DNA from: Cellulomonas chitinilytica
Lineage (GTDB): Bacteria; Actinomycetota; Actinomycetes; Actinomycetales; Cellulomonadaceae
Length of the DNA stretch: 64,000 nt
Direction: 5' to 3'
Assembly: GCF_016862675.1 (NCBI RefSeq)
Contig: NZ_BONK01000011.1
Location: 62,001 to 126,000, forward strand
Positions 1 through 9,671 of the stretch are shown in pieces. The notes beneath the pieces are model-generated. The model saw only the letters and a list, made by a program, of their open reading frames with translations. It searched no databases and was not told the DNA's origin. A program made the translations under genes and the position numbers. Every line of letters begins with the position of its first letter. The stretch's first letter is position 1.

Positions 1-1
1 G

Positions 2-955
2 TTCGCGGTCGCGGCCGTCGGCATGGGGATCTCGCTGGTCGTGTTCGTCATGGGCCGCCGACTGCTCGGCGGCGCGGGCGACGTCCCGCCGAACCCCATG
101 ACGGTCGCCGACAGGGCGGGCGCCGTGCGGATCGTCCTCGCCGTCGTGGTCGGCGTCCTGCTCGCCGTCGCGCTGGCCTGGGTGGTGGGCGGCGGGTTCA
201 CGGTGAGCACGTGGATCGACGCGCTGTCGTACCTGGCGTTCGCCGCGCCGATCGCGACGTTCTGGGTGATGTTCCGCTCACCGAAGGTCAGCGAGCACGA
301 GAAGCAGCGGCTGCGCGCGTACATCCCTCTGTTCGTCGCGGCGATGCTGTTCTGGATGATCTTCGAGCAGGCGTCGAGCACCCTGTCGAGCTTCGCGAAG
401 AACCGGACCGACCTCACGGTCGGCGGTTTCACGATCTCGCCGGAGTTCTACCAGACGGTCAACCCGGCCTCGATCGTCCTCCTCGCGCCCGTGTTCGCGT
501 GGATCTGGACCAAGCTCGACGACCGGCCGCCGACCGCGGTGAAGTTCGCGCTGGGCCTGACGTTCGCCGCGCTGAGCTTCGTCTTCCTCGCCGGCATGTC
601 GGCGGTGTTCGAGGGGGAGAAGGCGCCCTGGTGGGTGCTGGTCGTCGTGTACGTGATCCAGACGGTCGGTGAGCTGTGCCTCTCGCCGGTGGGTCTGGCG
701 GCGACGACGCTGCTCGCGCCGCGGGCGTTCCGCGGGCAGGCGATGGCGCTGTGGTTCCTCGCGACGTCCGCCGGCAACGCGATCACCGCCCAGCTCGTGC
801 AGGCGACGCAGGACGTCGGCGACACCGCGTACTTCGGGTGGATCGGCATCGTCGCGCTCGCCGTCGCGGGCGGCATGTTCGCGATCGCGCCGTGGGTGAC
901 CCGGCACATCAAGGCGGGCGCCGAGTCGGCGAGCGAGGCGGCGCTGCAGCACTGA
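2..955 (+). CDS. POT/PTR-family peptide transporter, C-terminal part (cut by window edge)
   Basis: Membrane protein of the proton-coupled oligopeptide transporter branch of the major facilitator superfamily, which imports di- and tripeptides. The frame is open to base 2, so the start lies upstream and 317 C-terminal residues are visible. Two family motifs can be read: FWMIFEQASSTL, matching the TM7 region with its conserved Glu-Gln, and GELCLSPVGL, matching the TM10 E-L-SP-GL motif. Seven or more hydrophobic helices follow the family pattern, and the protein ends in a short hydrophilic tail. Family assignment is firm; the substrate is inferred from the family. Confidence 0.88.
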   Translation, partial: FAVAAVGMGISLVVFVMGRRLLGGAGDVPPNPMTVADRAGAVRIVLAVVVGVLLAVALAWVVGGGFTVSTWIDALSYLAFAAPIATFWVMFRSPKVSEHEKQRLRAYIPLFVAAMLFWMIFEQASSTLSSFAKNRTDLTVGGFTISPEFYQTVNPASIVLLAPVFAWIWTKLDDRPPTAVKFALGLTFAALSFVFLAGMSAVFEGEKAPWWVLVVVYVIQTVGELCLSPVGLAATTLLAPRAFRGQAMALWFLATSAGNAITAQLVQATQDVGDTAYFGWIGIVALAVAGGMFAIAPWVTRHIKAGAESASEAALQH

Positions 956-1010
956 CGTCCGCGCGGGCAGGCGGGTCGCGCCGGCCGGCCGCGCGACGCA
1001 CCATCGTGGG

Positions 1011-1874
1011 GTGACCACCACCGTCGAGCGCCGCTCGTCGCTGCGGCGCCGCGCCGGCGACGTGCTGTTCCTACGGGTGTCGGGCGCGGACGGGTTCGCG
1101 ACGCGCGACCGCATCCACCACGCGCCCGGTCCACGCTGGTTCGCCCCGGGCTCGGCGGTGCAGGTGGTGCATGGGGACGCCGCGATGTTCGTCGGAGGTC
1201 TGCGTGCGCTGCTCCTGCAGGCGCTGCACCCGGTCGCGATGGCGGCCGTCGCGTCGTTCTCGGGCTTCCGTGAGGACCCGTGGGGTCGTCTGGCGCGCAC
1301 GAGCACGTTTCTCGCGATGACGGCGTTCGGGCGGGCGGACGACGCCGAGGCGGCGGTGCAGCACGTGCGCCGGGTGCACGGGCACGTCCGCGGGGTGACC
1401 TCGGACGGTGTCCCGTACTCGGCGGACGACCCGCACCTGCTCGCGTGGATCCACGCGGCCGGCGTGGACAGCTTCGTCGCGGCGCACCGCCGGTTCGGCG
1501 AGCACCCGCTCGACGCGGCCGGGTACGACGAGTACGTCGCGCAGTCCGCGGTCGTCGCCCGGGGGCTGGGGGTGGTGCAGCCGCCGACGACGACGGGGGA
1601 GGTGGACGCGCTGATCCAGGCCTACCGGCCCGAGCTGCGGACCACCGACGAGTCCCGCGAGACGGTCGACTTCCTGCTGCGGACCCCGCCGCTCCCGCTC
1701 GCGCTGCGGCCGGCGTACCGAGGGCTCGCGGCGGGGGCGGCGGCGACCCTGCCGGGGTGGGCGCGGTCCGAGCTCGGCCTGCGGTCCCGGCCGGTGCTCG
1801 GCGGGGGGCCGTCGCGGGTGGCCGGCGACGTGGTGACCCGCACGGTCCGCTGGTTGATCCCCCCGGTCGACTGA
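1011..1874 (+). CDS. Oxygenase MpaB family protein (DUF2236)
   Basis: 287 residues starting at GTG 1011, 55 bp after the peptide transporter. The sequence has the features of the DUF2236/MpaB-rubber oxygenase catalytic family: an early GDAAMFVGGLRALLLQALHP segment with the conserved helix around LQALHP, a Phe-Arg-Glu-Asp-Pro-Trp-Gly-Arg-Leu segment, and later conserved His residues such as HAAGVDSF. Fungal MpaB cleaves a prenyl chain and Lcp cleaves polyisoprene with a haem cofactor. The substrate of bacterial members of this size is mostly unknown. There is no signal peptide, so it is probably cytoplasmic. No Shine-Dalgarno is visible; a weak CATCGT element lies just upstream. Confidence 0.8.
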   Translation: MTTTVERRSSLRRRAGDVLFLRVSGADGFATRDRIHHAPGPRWFAPGSAVQVVHGDAAMFVGGLRALLLQALHPVAMAAVASFSGFREDPWGRLARTSTFLAMTAFGRADDAEAAVQHVRRVHGHVRGVTSDGVPYSADDPHLLAWIHAAGVDSFVAAHRRFGEHPLDAAGYDEYVAQSAVVARGLGVVQPPTTTGEVDALIQAYRPELRTTDESRETVDFLLRTPPLPLALRPAYRGLAAGAAATLPGWARSELGLRSRPVLGGGPSRVAGDVVTRTVRWLIPPVD

Positions 1875-1914
1875 CCTCGTACGGGGATGATCCGGACACC
1901 GCCATGTTTCGATA

Positions 1915-1953
1915 GATAACGTTGTCGATAACGATTGAATTCTGGTCGCCAGA
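1915..1953 (+). promoter_or_regulatory. Operator-like palindromes upstream of the orphan sugar-binding lipoprotein
   Basis: An AT-rich island in a 73% GC background holds GATAACGTTGTC (1915-1926, nearly palindromic around AACGTT), the overlapping CGTTGTCGATAACG (1920-1933, one mismatched pair) and TCTGGTCGCCAGA (1941-1953, 5-bp perfect arms). A central CG in AACGTT is typical of LacI-family operators. The lipoprotein starts 60-100 bp downstream. That a LacI-type repressor binds here is inference. Confidence 0.45.
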
Positions 1954-2010
1954 CTGCCAGGATCCCCGCTGACCAGCACGTCGACGAGGACGACAAAGGG
2001 GAATGGACGC

Positions 2011-3309
2011 ATGGCGATGAAGCGCCGGGTGAGCGTGATGGTGGCGCTCGCGACGACGACCGCACTGCTGGCCGCGTGCAGCGGCGGCGGGAACGACGAG
2101 GCGGCCGGTCCGAGCAACGACCACGTCACGCTCACGTGGTGGCACAACGGCACGGCCGAGCCGCTCAAGGGCTTCTGGGACTCCGTCGCCCGGGAGTTCG
2201 AGGAGGCCCACCCGAACGTCACCGTCGAGGTGAGCGCCGTGCAGAACGAGGAGCTGCAGAAGACGAAGATCCCCGTCGCCCTGCAGTCCGCCGACCCGCC
2301 GGACCTGTTCCAGCAGTGGGGCGGCGGCGACCTCGCCGACCAGGTCGTCGACGGCAAGGTCAAGGACATCAGCCGCGACGTGCTCGACGAGATCGGCCTC
2401 ATCGGCGGGTCGGCGGCCGCCTGGCAGGTCGACGGGGAGACGTACGGGCTGCCGTACAGCGTCGGCGTCGAGGGCTTCTGGTACAACAAGGCGCTCTTCG
2501 CCCAGGCCGGCATCGAGACGCCGCCGGTGACGCTGGAGGACTTGGGCGACGCGGTCGGCAAGCTCAAGGAGGCCGGCATCACGCCGATCGCCGTCGGTGC
2601 CAAGGACACGTGGCCCGCCGCGCACTACTGGTACAACTTCGCGCTGCGCGAGTGCAGCACCGACACCATGAAGCGCGCCGGCGTCGAGCTCCGGTTCGAG
2701 GACCCGTGCTTCACGCAGGCCGGCGAGCAGCTCGCCGCGTTCCTCGCCACCGAGCCGTTCCAGCAGGACTTCCTCGGCACGCCGGCGCAGACGGGCCTGG
2801 CCAGCTCGGCCGGGCTCGTGGCGAACGGCAACGCCGCGATGGAGCTCATGGGCCACTGGGAGCCGGGCATCATGCGGGGCCTGACCGGCGGCGACGCCCT
2901 CGGCGAGAACCTCGGCTGGTTCCCGTTCCCGACCGTCGACGGGGGCCAGGGTGACCCGGCCGCGGCGCTCGGCGGCGGCGACGGGTTCTCGTGCTCGTAC
3001 TCCGCGCCCCCGGAGTGCGTCGAGCTCCTGAAGTACATCGCCAGCGTCGACGTGCAGAAGCGGTACGCCGAGACCGGCTCCGGCCTGCCGGTGACGCTCG
3101 GGTCCGAGGCGGGCGTCTCCGACCCGAACATGCAGACGCTCCTGCAGTACCGGAACAACGCCACGTACGTGCAGGTCTGGCTCGACGTCGCGTACGGCGG
3201 CAGCATCGGCGGGGCGATGAACGACGGCATCGCGGCGATGTTCGCCGGCCAGGGCACGGCGCAGGACATCGTCGCCGGGATGATCGAGGCGTCGTCCGGC
3301 AGCAGGTGA
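2011..3309 (+). CDS. Sugar ABC transporter substrate-binding lipoprotein (orphan)
   Basis: 432-residue solute-binding protein of the MalE/UgpB type. It has a lipoprotein signal peptide with lipobox LLAAC (Cys23), a Ser/Gly-rich tether, then a mature domain beginning VTLTWWHNGTAEPLKGFWD, typical of family 1 carbohydrate-binding proteins. AAAGGGGA at 1995-2002 is a suitable ribosome site; a second ATG at 2017 is also possible. It would sit on the outer face of the membrane and deliver an oligosaccharide to a permease pair. No permease or ATPase gene adjoins it: the next gene is ilvD, after a strong hairpin. It is a different protein from the binding protein at 11067. The ligand is unknown. Confidence 0.88.
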   Translation: MAMKRRVSVMVALATTTALLAACSGGGNDEAAGPSNDHVTLTWWHNGTAEPLKGFWDSVAREFEEAHPNVTVEVSAVQNEELQKTKIPVALQSADPPDLFQQWGGGDLADQVVDGKVKDISRDVLDEIGLIGGSAAAWQVDGETYGLPYSVGVEGFWYNKALFAQAGIETPPVTLEDLGDAVGKLKEAGITPIAVGAKDTWPAAHYWYNFALRECSTDTMKRAGVELRFEDPCFTQAGEQLAAFLATEPFQQDFLGTPAQTGLASSAGLVANGNAAMELMGHWEPGIMRGLTGGDALGENLGWFPFPTVDGGQGDPAAALGGGDGFSCSYSAPPECVELLKYIASVDVQKRYAETGSGLPVTLGSEAGVSDPNMQTLLQYRNNATYVQVWLDVAYGGSIGGAMNDGIAAMFAGQGTAQDIVAGMIEASSGSR

Positions 3310-3314
3310 CCAGC

Positions 3315-3351
3315 GCGTCCGCCCCGTGGTCGTGGACCACGGGGCGGACGC
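3315..3351 (+). terminator. Strong GC hairpin after the binding-protein gene
   Basis: A perfect 17-bp stem (GCGTCCGCCCCGTGGTC at 3315-3331 and its complement at 3335-3351) closes a 3-nt loop six bases after the stop codon. There is no T-run, as is common for high-GC actinobacterial terminators. It separates the lipoprotein gene from ilvD. Confidence 0.75.
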
Positions 3352-3433
3352 TCCCCGGTTCGTGCCACGCGCGGACGTAGCCTGACGCGGCAGCCGCGCG
3401 GCGCGGCTGCTCTCGCGTGTCGAAGGAGCTGGA

Positions 3434-5296
3434 ATGAGCCGCCCCCTGCGCTCTCGGACGTCCACCCATGGCCGCAACATGTCCGGCGCCCGCGCCCTGT
3501 GGCGCGCGACCGGCATGGGGTCGGAGGACTTCGGGAAGCCGATCATCGCGATCGCCAACTCCTACACGCAGTTCGTCCCCGGCCACGTGCACCTCAAGGA
3601 CATGGGCGACCTGGTCGCGTCCGCGATCCGCGAGGCGGGCGGCGTGTCCAAGGAGTTCAACACCATCGCGGTCGACGACGGCATCGCGATGGGCCACGCG
3701 GGGATGCTCTACTCGCTGCCCAGCCGTGACCTCATCGCCGACTCGGTCGAGTACATGGTGAACGCGCACTGCGCGGACGCCCTCGTGTGCATCTCGAACT
3801 GCGACAAGATCACGCCGGGCATGCTCAACGCCGCGCTGCGCCTCAACATCCCGGTCGTGTTCGTCTCGGGCGGCCCGATGGAGGCCGGCAAGGCGGTCGT
3901 CGCGGACGGCATCGCGTCCACCCCGCTGAACCTCATCAACGCGATCAACTACTCGGCCGACGACAACGTCTCCGACGAGGCGCTGGCCGCCGTCGAGGAG
4001 TCCGCGTGCCCGACGTGCGGCTCGTGCTCCGGCATGTTCACGGCCAACTCGATGAACTGCCTCACCGAGGCCCTCGGCCTGTCGCTGCCCGGCAACGGCT
4101 CGACGCTCGCCACGCACGCGGCCCGCCGCGAGCTGTTCCTCGAGGCCGGCCGGACGATCGTCGAGCTGGCCCGCCGCTACTACGAGGACGAGGACGACAC
4201 GGCCGCCCCCCGCGGGATCGCCACGAAGGCCGCGTTCGCCAACGCCATGGCGCTCGACGTCGCGATGGGCGGCTCCACGAACACGGTGCTGCACATCCTC
4301 GCCGCCGCCCAGGAGGCCGAGGTCGACTTCGACCTGTCCGACATCGAGGGCCTCAGCCGCCGCGTGCCGTGCCTGTCGAAGGTCGCGCCGAACCACCCGA
4401 GCTTCCACATGGAGGACGTCCACCGCGCCGGTGGCATCCCGGCGCTGCTCGGCGAGCTCGACCGCGCCGGGCTGCTCGACCACGACGTCACCTCCGTGCA
4501 CACGCCGACGCTGCGCGCGTGGCTCGACGACTGGGACGTGCGCGGCGGCAAGGCGACCGAGAAGGCCGTCGAGCTGTTCCACGCGGCGCCCGGGGGAGTG
4601 CGCACGACCCAGGCGTTCTCGACGCAGAACCGCTGGAACCGCCTCGACACCGACGCGGCGCACGGCTGCATCCGCGACCTCGAGCACGCGTACACCGTCG
4701 AGGGGGGCCTGGCCGTCCTGCGCGGCAACCTGGCCGAGGACGGGGCGGTGCTCAAGACCGCCGGCATCGACCCCGACGTCTTCCACTTCGTCGGCCGTGC
4801 GCTGGTCTGCGAGTCGCAGGACGAGGCCGTCGAGAAGATCCTCACCAAGCAGGTGCAGCCCGGCCACGTGGTCGTCGTGCGCTACGAGGGCCCCGCGGGC
4901 GGCCCCGGCATGCAGGAGATGCTGTACCCGACCTCGTTCATCAAGGGCCGCGGGCTGGGCAAGGTCTGCGCGCTCATCACGGACGGCCGGTTCTCCGGCG
5001 GCTCGAGCGGCATCTCCGTCGGGCACATCTCGCCCGAGGCAGCGGCCGGCGGCACGATCGGCCTCGTCGAGGACGGTGACGAGATCGAGATCGACGTCGA
5101 GACGCGCCTCATCCGGGTCAACGTGCCCGACGAGGTGCTCGCGGAGCGGCGCGCCAAGATGGAGGCGTCCGAGCGTCCGTGGCAGCCGCTGAACCGCGAC
5201 CGCGTCGTCTCGCCCGCGCTGCAGGCGTACGCGGCGATGGCGACGTCGGCCGACCGCGGTGCCGTGCGCGACGTCAGCCGCCTCCGCCGCGCCTGA
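3434..5296 (+). CDS. ilvD: Dihydroxy-acid dehydratase, long (E. coli-like) form
   Basis: 620-residue Fe-S dehydratase converting 2,3-dihydroxy-3-methylbutanoate and -pentanoate to the 2-oxo acids in valine and isoleucine synthesis (also supplying leucine and pantothenate). The length matches the 616-residue E. coli enzyme. Cluster ligands are visible in [10 protein letters not shown] and [11 protein letters not shown], and [11 protein letters not shown] is the conserved C-terminal active-site motif. GAAGGAG at 3422-3428 sets the ATG at 3434. It is a different subfamily from the second DHAD at 7943 ([18 protein letters not shown]), so the pair is not a recent duplication. Its gene ends 12 bp from the convergent GGDEF-EAL gene. 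Confidence 0.96.
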   Translation: MSRPLRSRTSTHGRNMSGARALWRATGMGSEDFGKPIIAIANSYTQFVPGHVHLKDMGDLVASAIREAGGVSKEFNTIAVDDGIAMGHAGMLYSLPSRDLIADSVEYMVNAHCADALVCISNCDKITPGMLNAALRLNIPVVFVSGGPMEAGKAVVADGIASTPLNLINAINYSADDNVSDEALAAVEESACPTCGSCSGMFTANSMNCLTEALGLSLPGNGSTLATHAARRELFLEAGRTIVELARRYYEDEDDTAAPRGIATKAAFANAMALDVAMGGSTNTVLHILAAAQEAEVDFDLSDIEGLSRRVPCLSKVAPNHPSFHMEDVHRAGGIPALLGELDRAGLLDHDVTSVHTPTLRAWLDDWDVRGGKATEKAVELFHAAPGGVRTTQAFSTQNRWNRLDTDAAHGCIRDLEHAYTVEGGLAVLRGNLAEDGAVLKTAGIDPDVFHFVGRALVCESQDEAVEKILTKQVQPGHVVVVRYEGPAGGPGMQEMLYPTSFIKGRGLGKVCALITDGRFSGGSSGISVGHISPEAAAGGTIGLVEDGDEIEIDVETRLIRVNVPDEVLAERRAKMEASERPWQPLNRDRVVSPALQAYAAMATSADRGAVRDVSRLRRA

Positions 5297-5308
5297 GCGT
5301 CCGGCCGG

Positions 5309-7765
5309 TCACCGCGCGGGCGAGCGCTCCACCTCGGAGGGCCGGGTGCGCGGGCCCACCGGGGTGGGGATCACGGCCGCGGGGCGAGGTGCGCCGCCGA
5401 GCAGGGTGTCGATCTCGTCCCGCGGCACGGGGCGGCCGAACAGGTAGCCCTGGCCGTGCGGGCAGCCGAGCGCGCGCAGGGCGTCCGCCTCGTCGTCCGT
5501 CTCGATCTGCTCGGCGACCGCGGGCAGGTCGAGGCTCGCGCACAGGTCGACGATCGCGGCGGCGAGGGCACGACGTCGCCGCGCCTCGTCGCCCGGGTCG
5601 GCGGACAGCCGGGTGAACGCCCCGTCGATCTTCACGATGTCCACGGGCAGGTGCTGCAGGTAGGCGAGAGACGAGTAGCCCGTGCCGAAGTCGTCGATCG
5701 CGACCCGGACGCCGTGCTCGCGCAGCCGCGACAGCTGGGACACGACGAGCGCGTCGTCCGGCTGGCCTCCGGCGAGCAGGGCGGTCTCGGTGATCTCCAG
5801 CACGAGCGCCCGCCCCGGCAGCCCTGAGTCCTCGAGGGCGCTGAGCACCCGGTCGACGGCGTCGGGCTGCCGGAGCTGGCGGCCCGAGACGTTCACGTGC
5901 AGCCCGACGCCGTGCGCGTCGTACCAGCGCCGGGCGTCGGCGCACGCCCGGCGCAGGACGTGGTCGCCGACCGGGACGATGAGTCCGGTGTCCTCGGCGA
6001 CGGGGATGAACCGGTCCGGCATGATCAGGCCGTCGGGCGACTCCCAGCGCAGCAGCGCCTCGACGGACAGCACCTCGCCCGTGTCGAGCGAGACGACCGG
6101 CTGGTAGTGCACGACGAGCTCGTCGCGGTTGAGCGCGGCCCGCAGGCCCTCGGCGAGCTGGGTGCGGCCCGTCTGCTCGAGCCGCATCCGCGGGTGGAAG
6201 ACGCACACCTGGCTCTTGCCGGCGGCCTTGGCCGCGTAGAGCGCCAGGTCGGCGTCCCGCAGGGCCTCCTCGGTGCTGACGGGGCCGTCGACGACGCGGA
6301 CGCCGACGCTCGCGCTGACCCGGACGACGTGCCCGTCGACGACGAACGGCTCGCCGAGCGCGCGGACGAGCTGCCACGCGCGGTCGCGCGCCCCGGCCTC
6401 GTCGGTCCGTTCGAGCACGAGCGCGAACTCGTCGCCACCGAGGCGCGCGAGCGTGTCCCGGTCGCCGACCATGCCGCGCAGCCGCCGCCCGGCCTGCGTG
6501 AGCAGGTCGTCGCCGGCGTGGTGCCCGTGGTCGTCGTTGACGCCCTTGAAGCCGTCGAGGTCGACCATGAGGACCGCCCGGTCGCCACCGCCGGCCCGGC
6601 CCGGGTCCGCGAGGCGGTCGGTGAACAGGGTGCGGTTGCCGAGCCCGGTCAGGGGGTCGTGGAGCGCCTGGTGGCTGAGGAGCTGCTGGAGGGAGCCCTG
6701 CTCGCGCAGGGCCTGCGAGAGCTGTGCCGCCTGCCGGTCGAGCTGGATGGCGCGACGCTGCGCGACGCTCGTCCCGACGACGAGACGGCCCACGAGGAAC
6801 GCCGACAGCAGCACGACGGTGAGCAGCGGCACCGCCAGGTCGCTCCACGCGAGCGTCACCGTCGAGCCGGCCCGGAACGTGAACAGGAACGTGACGGGCC
6901 CGACGGTCGCGAGCACGAAGAAGACGACGCCGCGCACGAGGGTGAGGGCCGGGCTGGGCGTCGCGTCGGGCGAGCCGTCGACGCCGGGGTGCAGCGCGGC
7001 GGCCCCGAAGAGCACGAACCAGCAGAGCCAGGCCGCGCTGCCGAACCCCTCCGCGAGGGACGTGTCGAGCAGCGAGATGCCCGGGTTCCCGTCGCCGAGC
7101 AGCGTCACGGTGTAGAGCACGTCCCCGACGGTGGAGGCCGCGACGCCCCACCCGAGCAGCGTGTACGCGCCGTTGCGCCCGCCGTACCGGAACCACAGCC
7201 GTGACGTCAGGAGGACGACGGCGAGACCCATCGAGAGCGAGACGACCGCGAGGATGCGGGCGGGGTCCTCGAGCGCACGGTCCCCGAGGAACCCGCGGAA
7301 GACGAGCACCCAGTAGAGCAGCGCGGCACCGACGACCACGACGACGGCGTCCATGGTCGCGGTCTCGTGCCGTGCGCGCAGGGAGTTGCGGGGGAGCAGC
7401 GCCAGGCCGACGACCAGGAGGACGTACGTCGGCGTGTAGAAGCCGTCGAACCACCACGGGACGAGGTCGGCGTCCCCGCCGACGGCGACGTACCAGACCG
7501 TCCAGCTCACGTCCGCGACGGCCCACGCCGCCGTGCCGCCCGTGAGCCACCACCACGCCCGCGTCATGGTCGCCCGGTGCCGTCGGACGCCGACCACCAT
7601 CGCGAGGACCGACACGACGGGGACGACGTCCCAGAGCACCTCCCCGGGCCAGCCGGGAACGACCATGACGAGGGCCGTGAGCAGCAGCCCGCCGACCAGG
7701 AAGGCCTGCCACGGGGCCACGCCGAGGCGTCGGCTGCGACCCGGCTGTGCGTCCGGCACGGCCAC
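5309..7765 (-). CDS. Membrane GGDEF-EAL protein (c-di-GMP cyclase/phosphodiesterase)
   Basis: 818 residues. GTG 7765 is chosen because AAGGGAGG (7771-7778 on the complement) lies 5 nt before it. Residues about 18-310 hold roughly nine or ten hydrophobic helices without a recognised sensor domain. A short coiled stretch follows ([16 protein letters not shown]), then a GGDEF domain (intact GGDEF at 443-447) and an EAL domain (EALLRW at 569; also [24 protein letters not shown]). Both catalytic signatures look intact, so it could make and/or degrade c-di-GMP. The RxxD inhibitory site is degenerate: Gly replaces the Arg nine residues before GGDEF. It lies between two ilvD genes; no functional link is evident. 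Confidence 0.92.
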   Translation of the reverse strand: MAVPDAQPGRSRRLGVAPWQAFLVGGLLLTALVMVVPGWPGEVLWDVVPVVSVLAMVVGVRRHRATMTRAWWWLTGGTAAWAVADVSWTVWYVAVGGDADLVPWWFDGFYTPTYVLLVVGLALLPRNSLRARHETATMDAVVVVVGAALLYWVLVFRGFLGDRALEDPARILAVVSLSMGLAVVLLTSRLWFRYGGRNGAYTLLGWGVAASTVGDVLYTVTLLGDGNPGISLLDTSLAEGFGSAAWLCWFVLFGAAALHPGVDGSPDATPSPALTLVRGVVFFVLATVGPVTFLFTFRAGSTVTLAWSDLAVPLLTVVLLSAFLVGRLVVGTSVAQRRAIQLDRQAAQLSQALREQGSLQQLLSHQALHDPLTGLGNRTLFTDRLADPGRAGGGDRAVLMVDLDGFKGVNDDHGHHAGDDLLTQAGRRLRGMVGDRDTLARLGGDEFALVLERTDEAGARDRAWQLVRALGEPFVVDGHVVRVSASVGVRVVDGPVSTEEALRDADLALYAAKAAGKSQVCVFHPRMRLEQTGRTQLAEGLRAALNRDELVVHYQPVVSLDTGEVLSVEALLRWESPDGLIMPDRFIPVAEDTGLIVPVGDHVLRRACADARRWYDAHGVGLHVNVSGRQLRQPDAVDRVLSALEDSGLPGRALVLEITETALLAGGQPDDALVVSQLSRLREHGVRVAIDDFGTGYSSLAYLQHLPVDIVKIDGAFTRLSADPGDEARRRRALAAAIVDLCASLDLPAVAEQIETDDEADALRALGCPHGQGYLFGRPVPRDEIDTLLGGAPRPAAVIPTPVGPRTRPSEVERSPAR

Positions 7766-7835
7766 GGCCGCCTCCCTTCTCGCCGCGGTGTCGTGAAGGC
7801 GTGCGGCGGTCGGCCCCGCTGGGGGTCCGACCCAC

Positions 7836-7862
7836 GAATCGGCACGGAAGCCCTCGGGATGA
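7836..7862 (-). promoter_or_regulatory. Weak candidate motility-sigma promoter for the GGDEF-EAL gene
   Basis: On the complement, TCAT, 15 nt, then GCCGATTC resembles the FliA-type pattern TAAA-N15-GCCGATAA (2 of 4 and 6 of 8 matches). It is 71 bp before the start codon. A better match lies before the chemoreceptor at 49623. Speculative. Confidence 0.25.
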
Positions 7863-7930
7863 GGGATGCCGCCGGACTCCACGCGTCCGGCGCACCCGCG
7901 CACGGGGGTGCCGCGACGGTCGACGCCTCC

Positions 7931-7936
7931 TACTCT
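7931..7936 (+). promoter_or_regulatory. -10 box of a leaderless promoter for the second ilvD
   Basis: TACTCT ends 6 nt before ATG 7943, so transcription would begin at or next to the start codon. No Shine-Dalgarno is present. The rest of the divergent spacer (7766-7930) shows only an imperfect hairpin, GTCGGCCCC with GGGGTCCGAC, near 7809-7831. Confidence 0.55.
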
Positions 7937-7942
7937 CGGCAC

Positions 7943-9661
7943 ATGACGACGACGCAGGACGGTGCCGCACCCGGGGTCGACATCAAGCCGCGGTCGCGGC
8001 AGGTCACGGACGGGCTGGAGGCGACGGCGTCGCGCGGGATGCTCCGGGCGATCGGTCTCGGTGACGACGACTTCGCGAAGCCGCAGATCGGCGTCGCGAG
8101 CTCGTGGAACGAGATCACCCCGTGCAACCTGTCGCTCGACCGGCTGGCCAAGGCCGCCAAGTCGGGCGTGCACGCCGCGGGCGGGTACCCGCTCGAGTTC
8201 GGCACGATCTCGGTGTCCGACGGGATCTCGATGGGCCACGAGGGCATGCACTTCTCGCTGGTGAGCCGCGACATCATCGCGGACTCGGTGGAGACGGTGA
8301 TGCAGGCCGAGCGCCTCGACGGCTCGGTGCTGCTGGCCGGCTGCGACAAGTCGCTGCCCGGCATGCTCATGGCGGCCGCCCGGCTCGACCTGGCGAGCGT
8401 GTTCCTCTACGCCGGGTCGATCGCCCCGGGCTGGGTGAAGCTCGAGGACGGCACCGAGAAGGACGTCACGATCATCGACGCGTTCGAGGCGGTCGGCGCG
8501 TGCGCGCGGGGGCTGATGAGCCGCGAGGACGTCGACCGCATCGAGCGCGCGATCTGCCCGGGCGAGGGTGCCTGCGGCGGCATGTACACCGCGAACACGA
8601 TGGCGTCGGTCGCCGAGGCCATCGGCATGTCGATCCCCGGCTCGGCCGCCCCGCCGTCGGCGGACCGCCGTCGTGACGCGTTCGCGCACAAGTCGGGCGA
8701 GGCCGTCGTCGAGCTGCTGCGGCGGGGCATCACGGCGCGCCAGATCATGACGAAGGAGGCGTTCGAGAACGCGATCGCCGTCGTCATGGCGTTCGGCGGC
8801 TCGACCAACGCGGTCCTGCACCTCCTGGCGATCGCGCACGAGGCCGAGGTCGACCTCACGCTCGACGACTTCTCCCGCGTCGCCGCGAGGGTGCCGCACC
8901 TCGGCGACCTCAAGCCGTTCGGCCGCTACGTGATGAACGACATCGACCGCATCGGCGGCGTGCCCGTGGTGATGAAGGCGCTGCTCGACGCGGGCCTGCT
9001 GCACGGCGACTGCCTCACGGTCACCGGGAAGACGGTCGCGGAGAACCTGGCCGACGTGAACCCGCCGGACCCGGACGGCAAGATCCTGCGGGCGCTGGAC
9101 AACCCGATCCACCGGACGGGCGGCATCACGATCCTGCACGGCTCGCTCGCCCCCGAGGGTGCGGTCGTGAAGTCGGCGGGCTTCGACTCCGACGTGTTCG
9201 AGGGCACCGCCCGGGTGTTCGACCGGGAGCGCGCGGCGATGGACGCGCTGGAGGACGGCACGATCGTCGCGGGCGACGTCGTCGTCATCCGCTACGAGGG
9301 CCCGAAGGGCGGCCCGGGCATGCGCGAGATGCTCGCGATCACGGGGGCGATCAAGGGCGCCGGCCTGGGCAAGGACGTCCTCCTGCTCACCGACGGCCGT
9401 TTCTCGGGCGGCACGACGGGGCTGTGCGTCGGGCACGTGGCCCCCGAGGCCGTCGACGCGGGCCCGATCGCGTTCGTCCGCGACGGCGACCGCATCCGGC
9501 TCGACGTCGAGCACGCGACGCTCGACCTGCTGGTGGACGACGCCGAGCTCGAGTCCCGCACGGCCGGGTGGGCGCCGCTGCCGCCGACGTACACGCGCGG
9601 GGTCCTCGCCAAGTACGCCAAGCTCGTCCAGTCGGCGTCGAAGGGTGCCGTCCTGATCTGA
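7943..9661 (+). CDS. ilvD: Dihydroxy-acid dehydratase, short (mycobacterial-like) form
   Basis: 572-residue second DHAD, same reaction as the enzyme at 3434. Its length and motifs ([49 protein letters not shown]) place it with the roughly 575-residue actinobacterial/plant-type enzymes, some of which carry an oxygen-tolerant [2Fe-2S] cluster; the cluster type here is inferred. The start at 7943 gives the usual N-terminus and fits the leaderless -10 box. Upstream in-frame codons cross the divergent gene's promoter and were rejected. Together with ilvD at 3434 the cell would have two DHADs with different cluster chemistry, separated only by the c-di-GMP gene. Confidence 0.94.
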   Translation: MTTTQDGAAPGVDIKPRSRQVTDGLEATASRGMLRAIGLGDDDFAKPQIGVASSWNEITPCNLSLDRLAKAAKSGVHAAGGYPLEFGTISVSDGISMGHEGMHFSLVSRDIIADSVETVMQAERLDGSVLLAGCDKSLPGMLMAAARLDLASVFLYAGSIAPGWVKLEDGTEKDVTIIDAFEAVGACARGLMSREDVDRIERAICPGEGACGGMYTANTMASVAEAIGMSIPGSAAPPSADRRRDAFAHKSGEAVVELLRRGITARQIMTKEAFENAIAVVMAFGGSTNAVLHLLAIAHEAEVDLTLDDFSRVAARVPHLGDLKPFGRYVMNDIDRIGGVPVVMKALLDAGLLHGDCLTVTGKTVAENLADVNPPDPDGKILRALDNPIHRTGGITILHGSLAPEGAVVKSAGFDSDVFEGTARVFDRERAAMDALEDGTIVAGDVVVIRYEGPKGGPGMREMLAITGAIKGAGLGKDVLLLTDGRFSGGTTGLCVGHVAPEAVDAGPIAFVRDGDRIRLDVEHATLDLLVDDAELESRTAGWAPLPPTYTRGVLAKYAKLVQSASKGAVLI

Positions 9662-9671
9662 CCCGCGACCC

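Noticed and set aside
448..3558. 1036-codon minus-strand frame over the transporter, oxygenase and lipoprotein genes
   Set aside because: Composition is that of a high-GC shadow frame, and all three plus-strand genes beneath it have clear family motifs.
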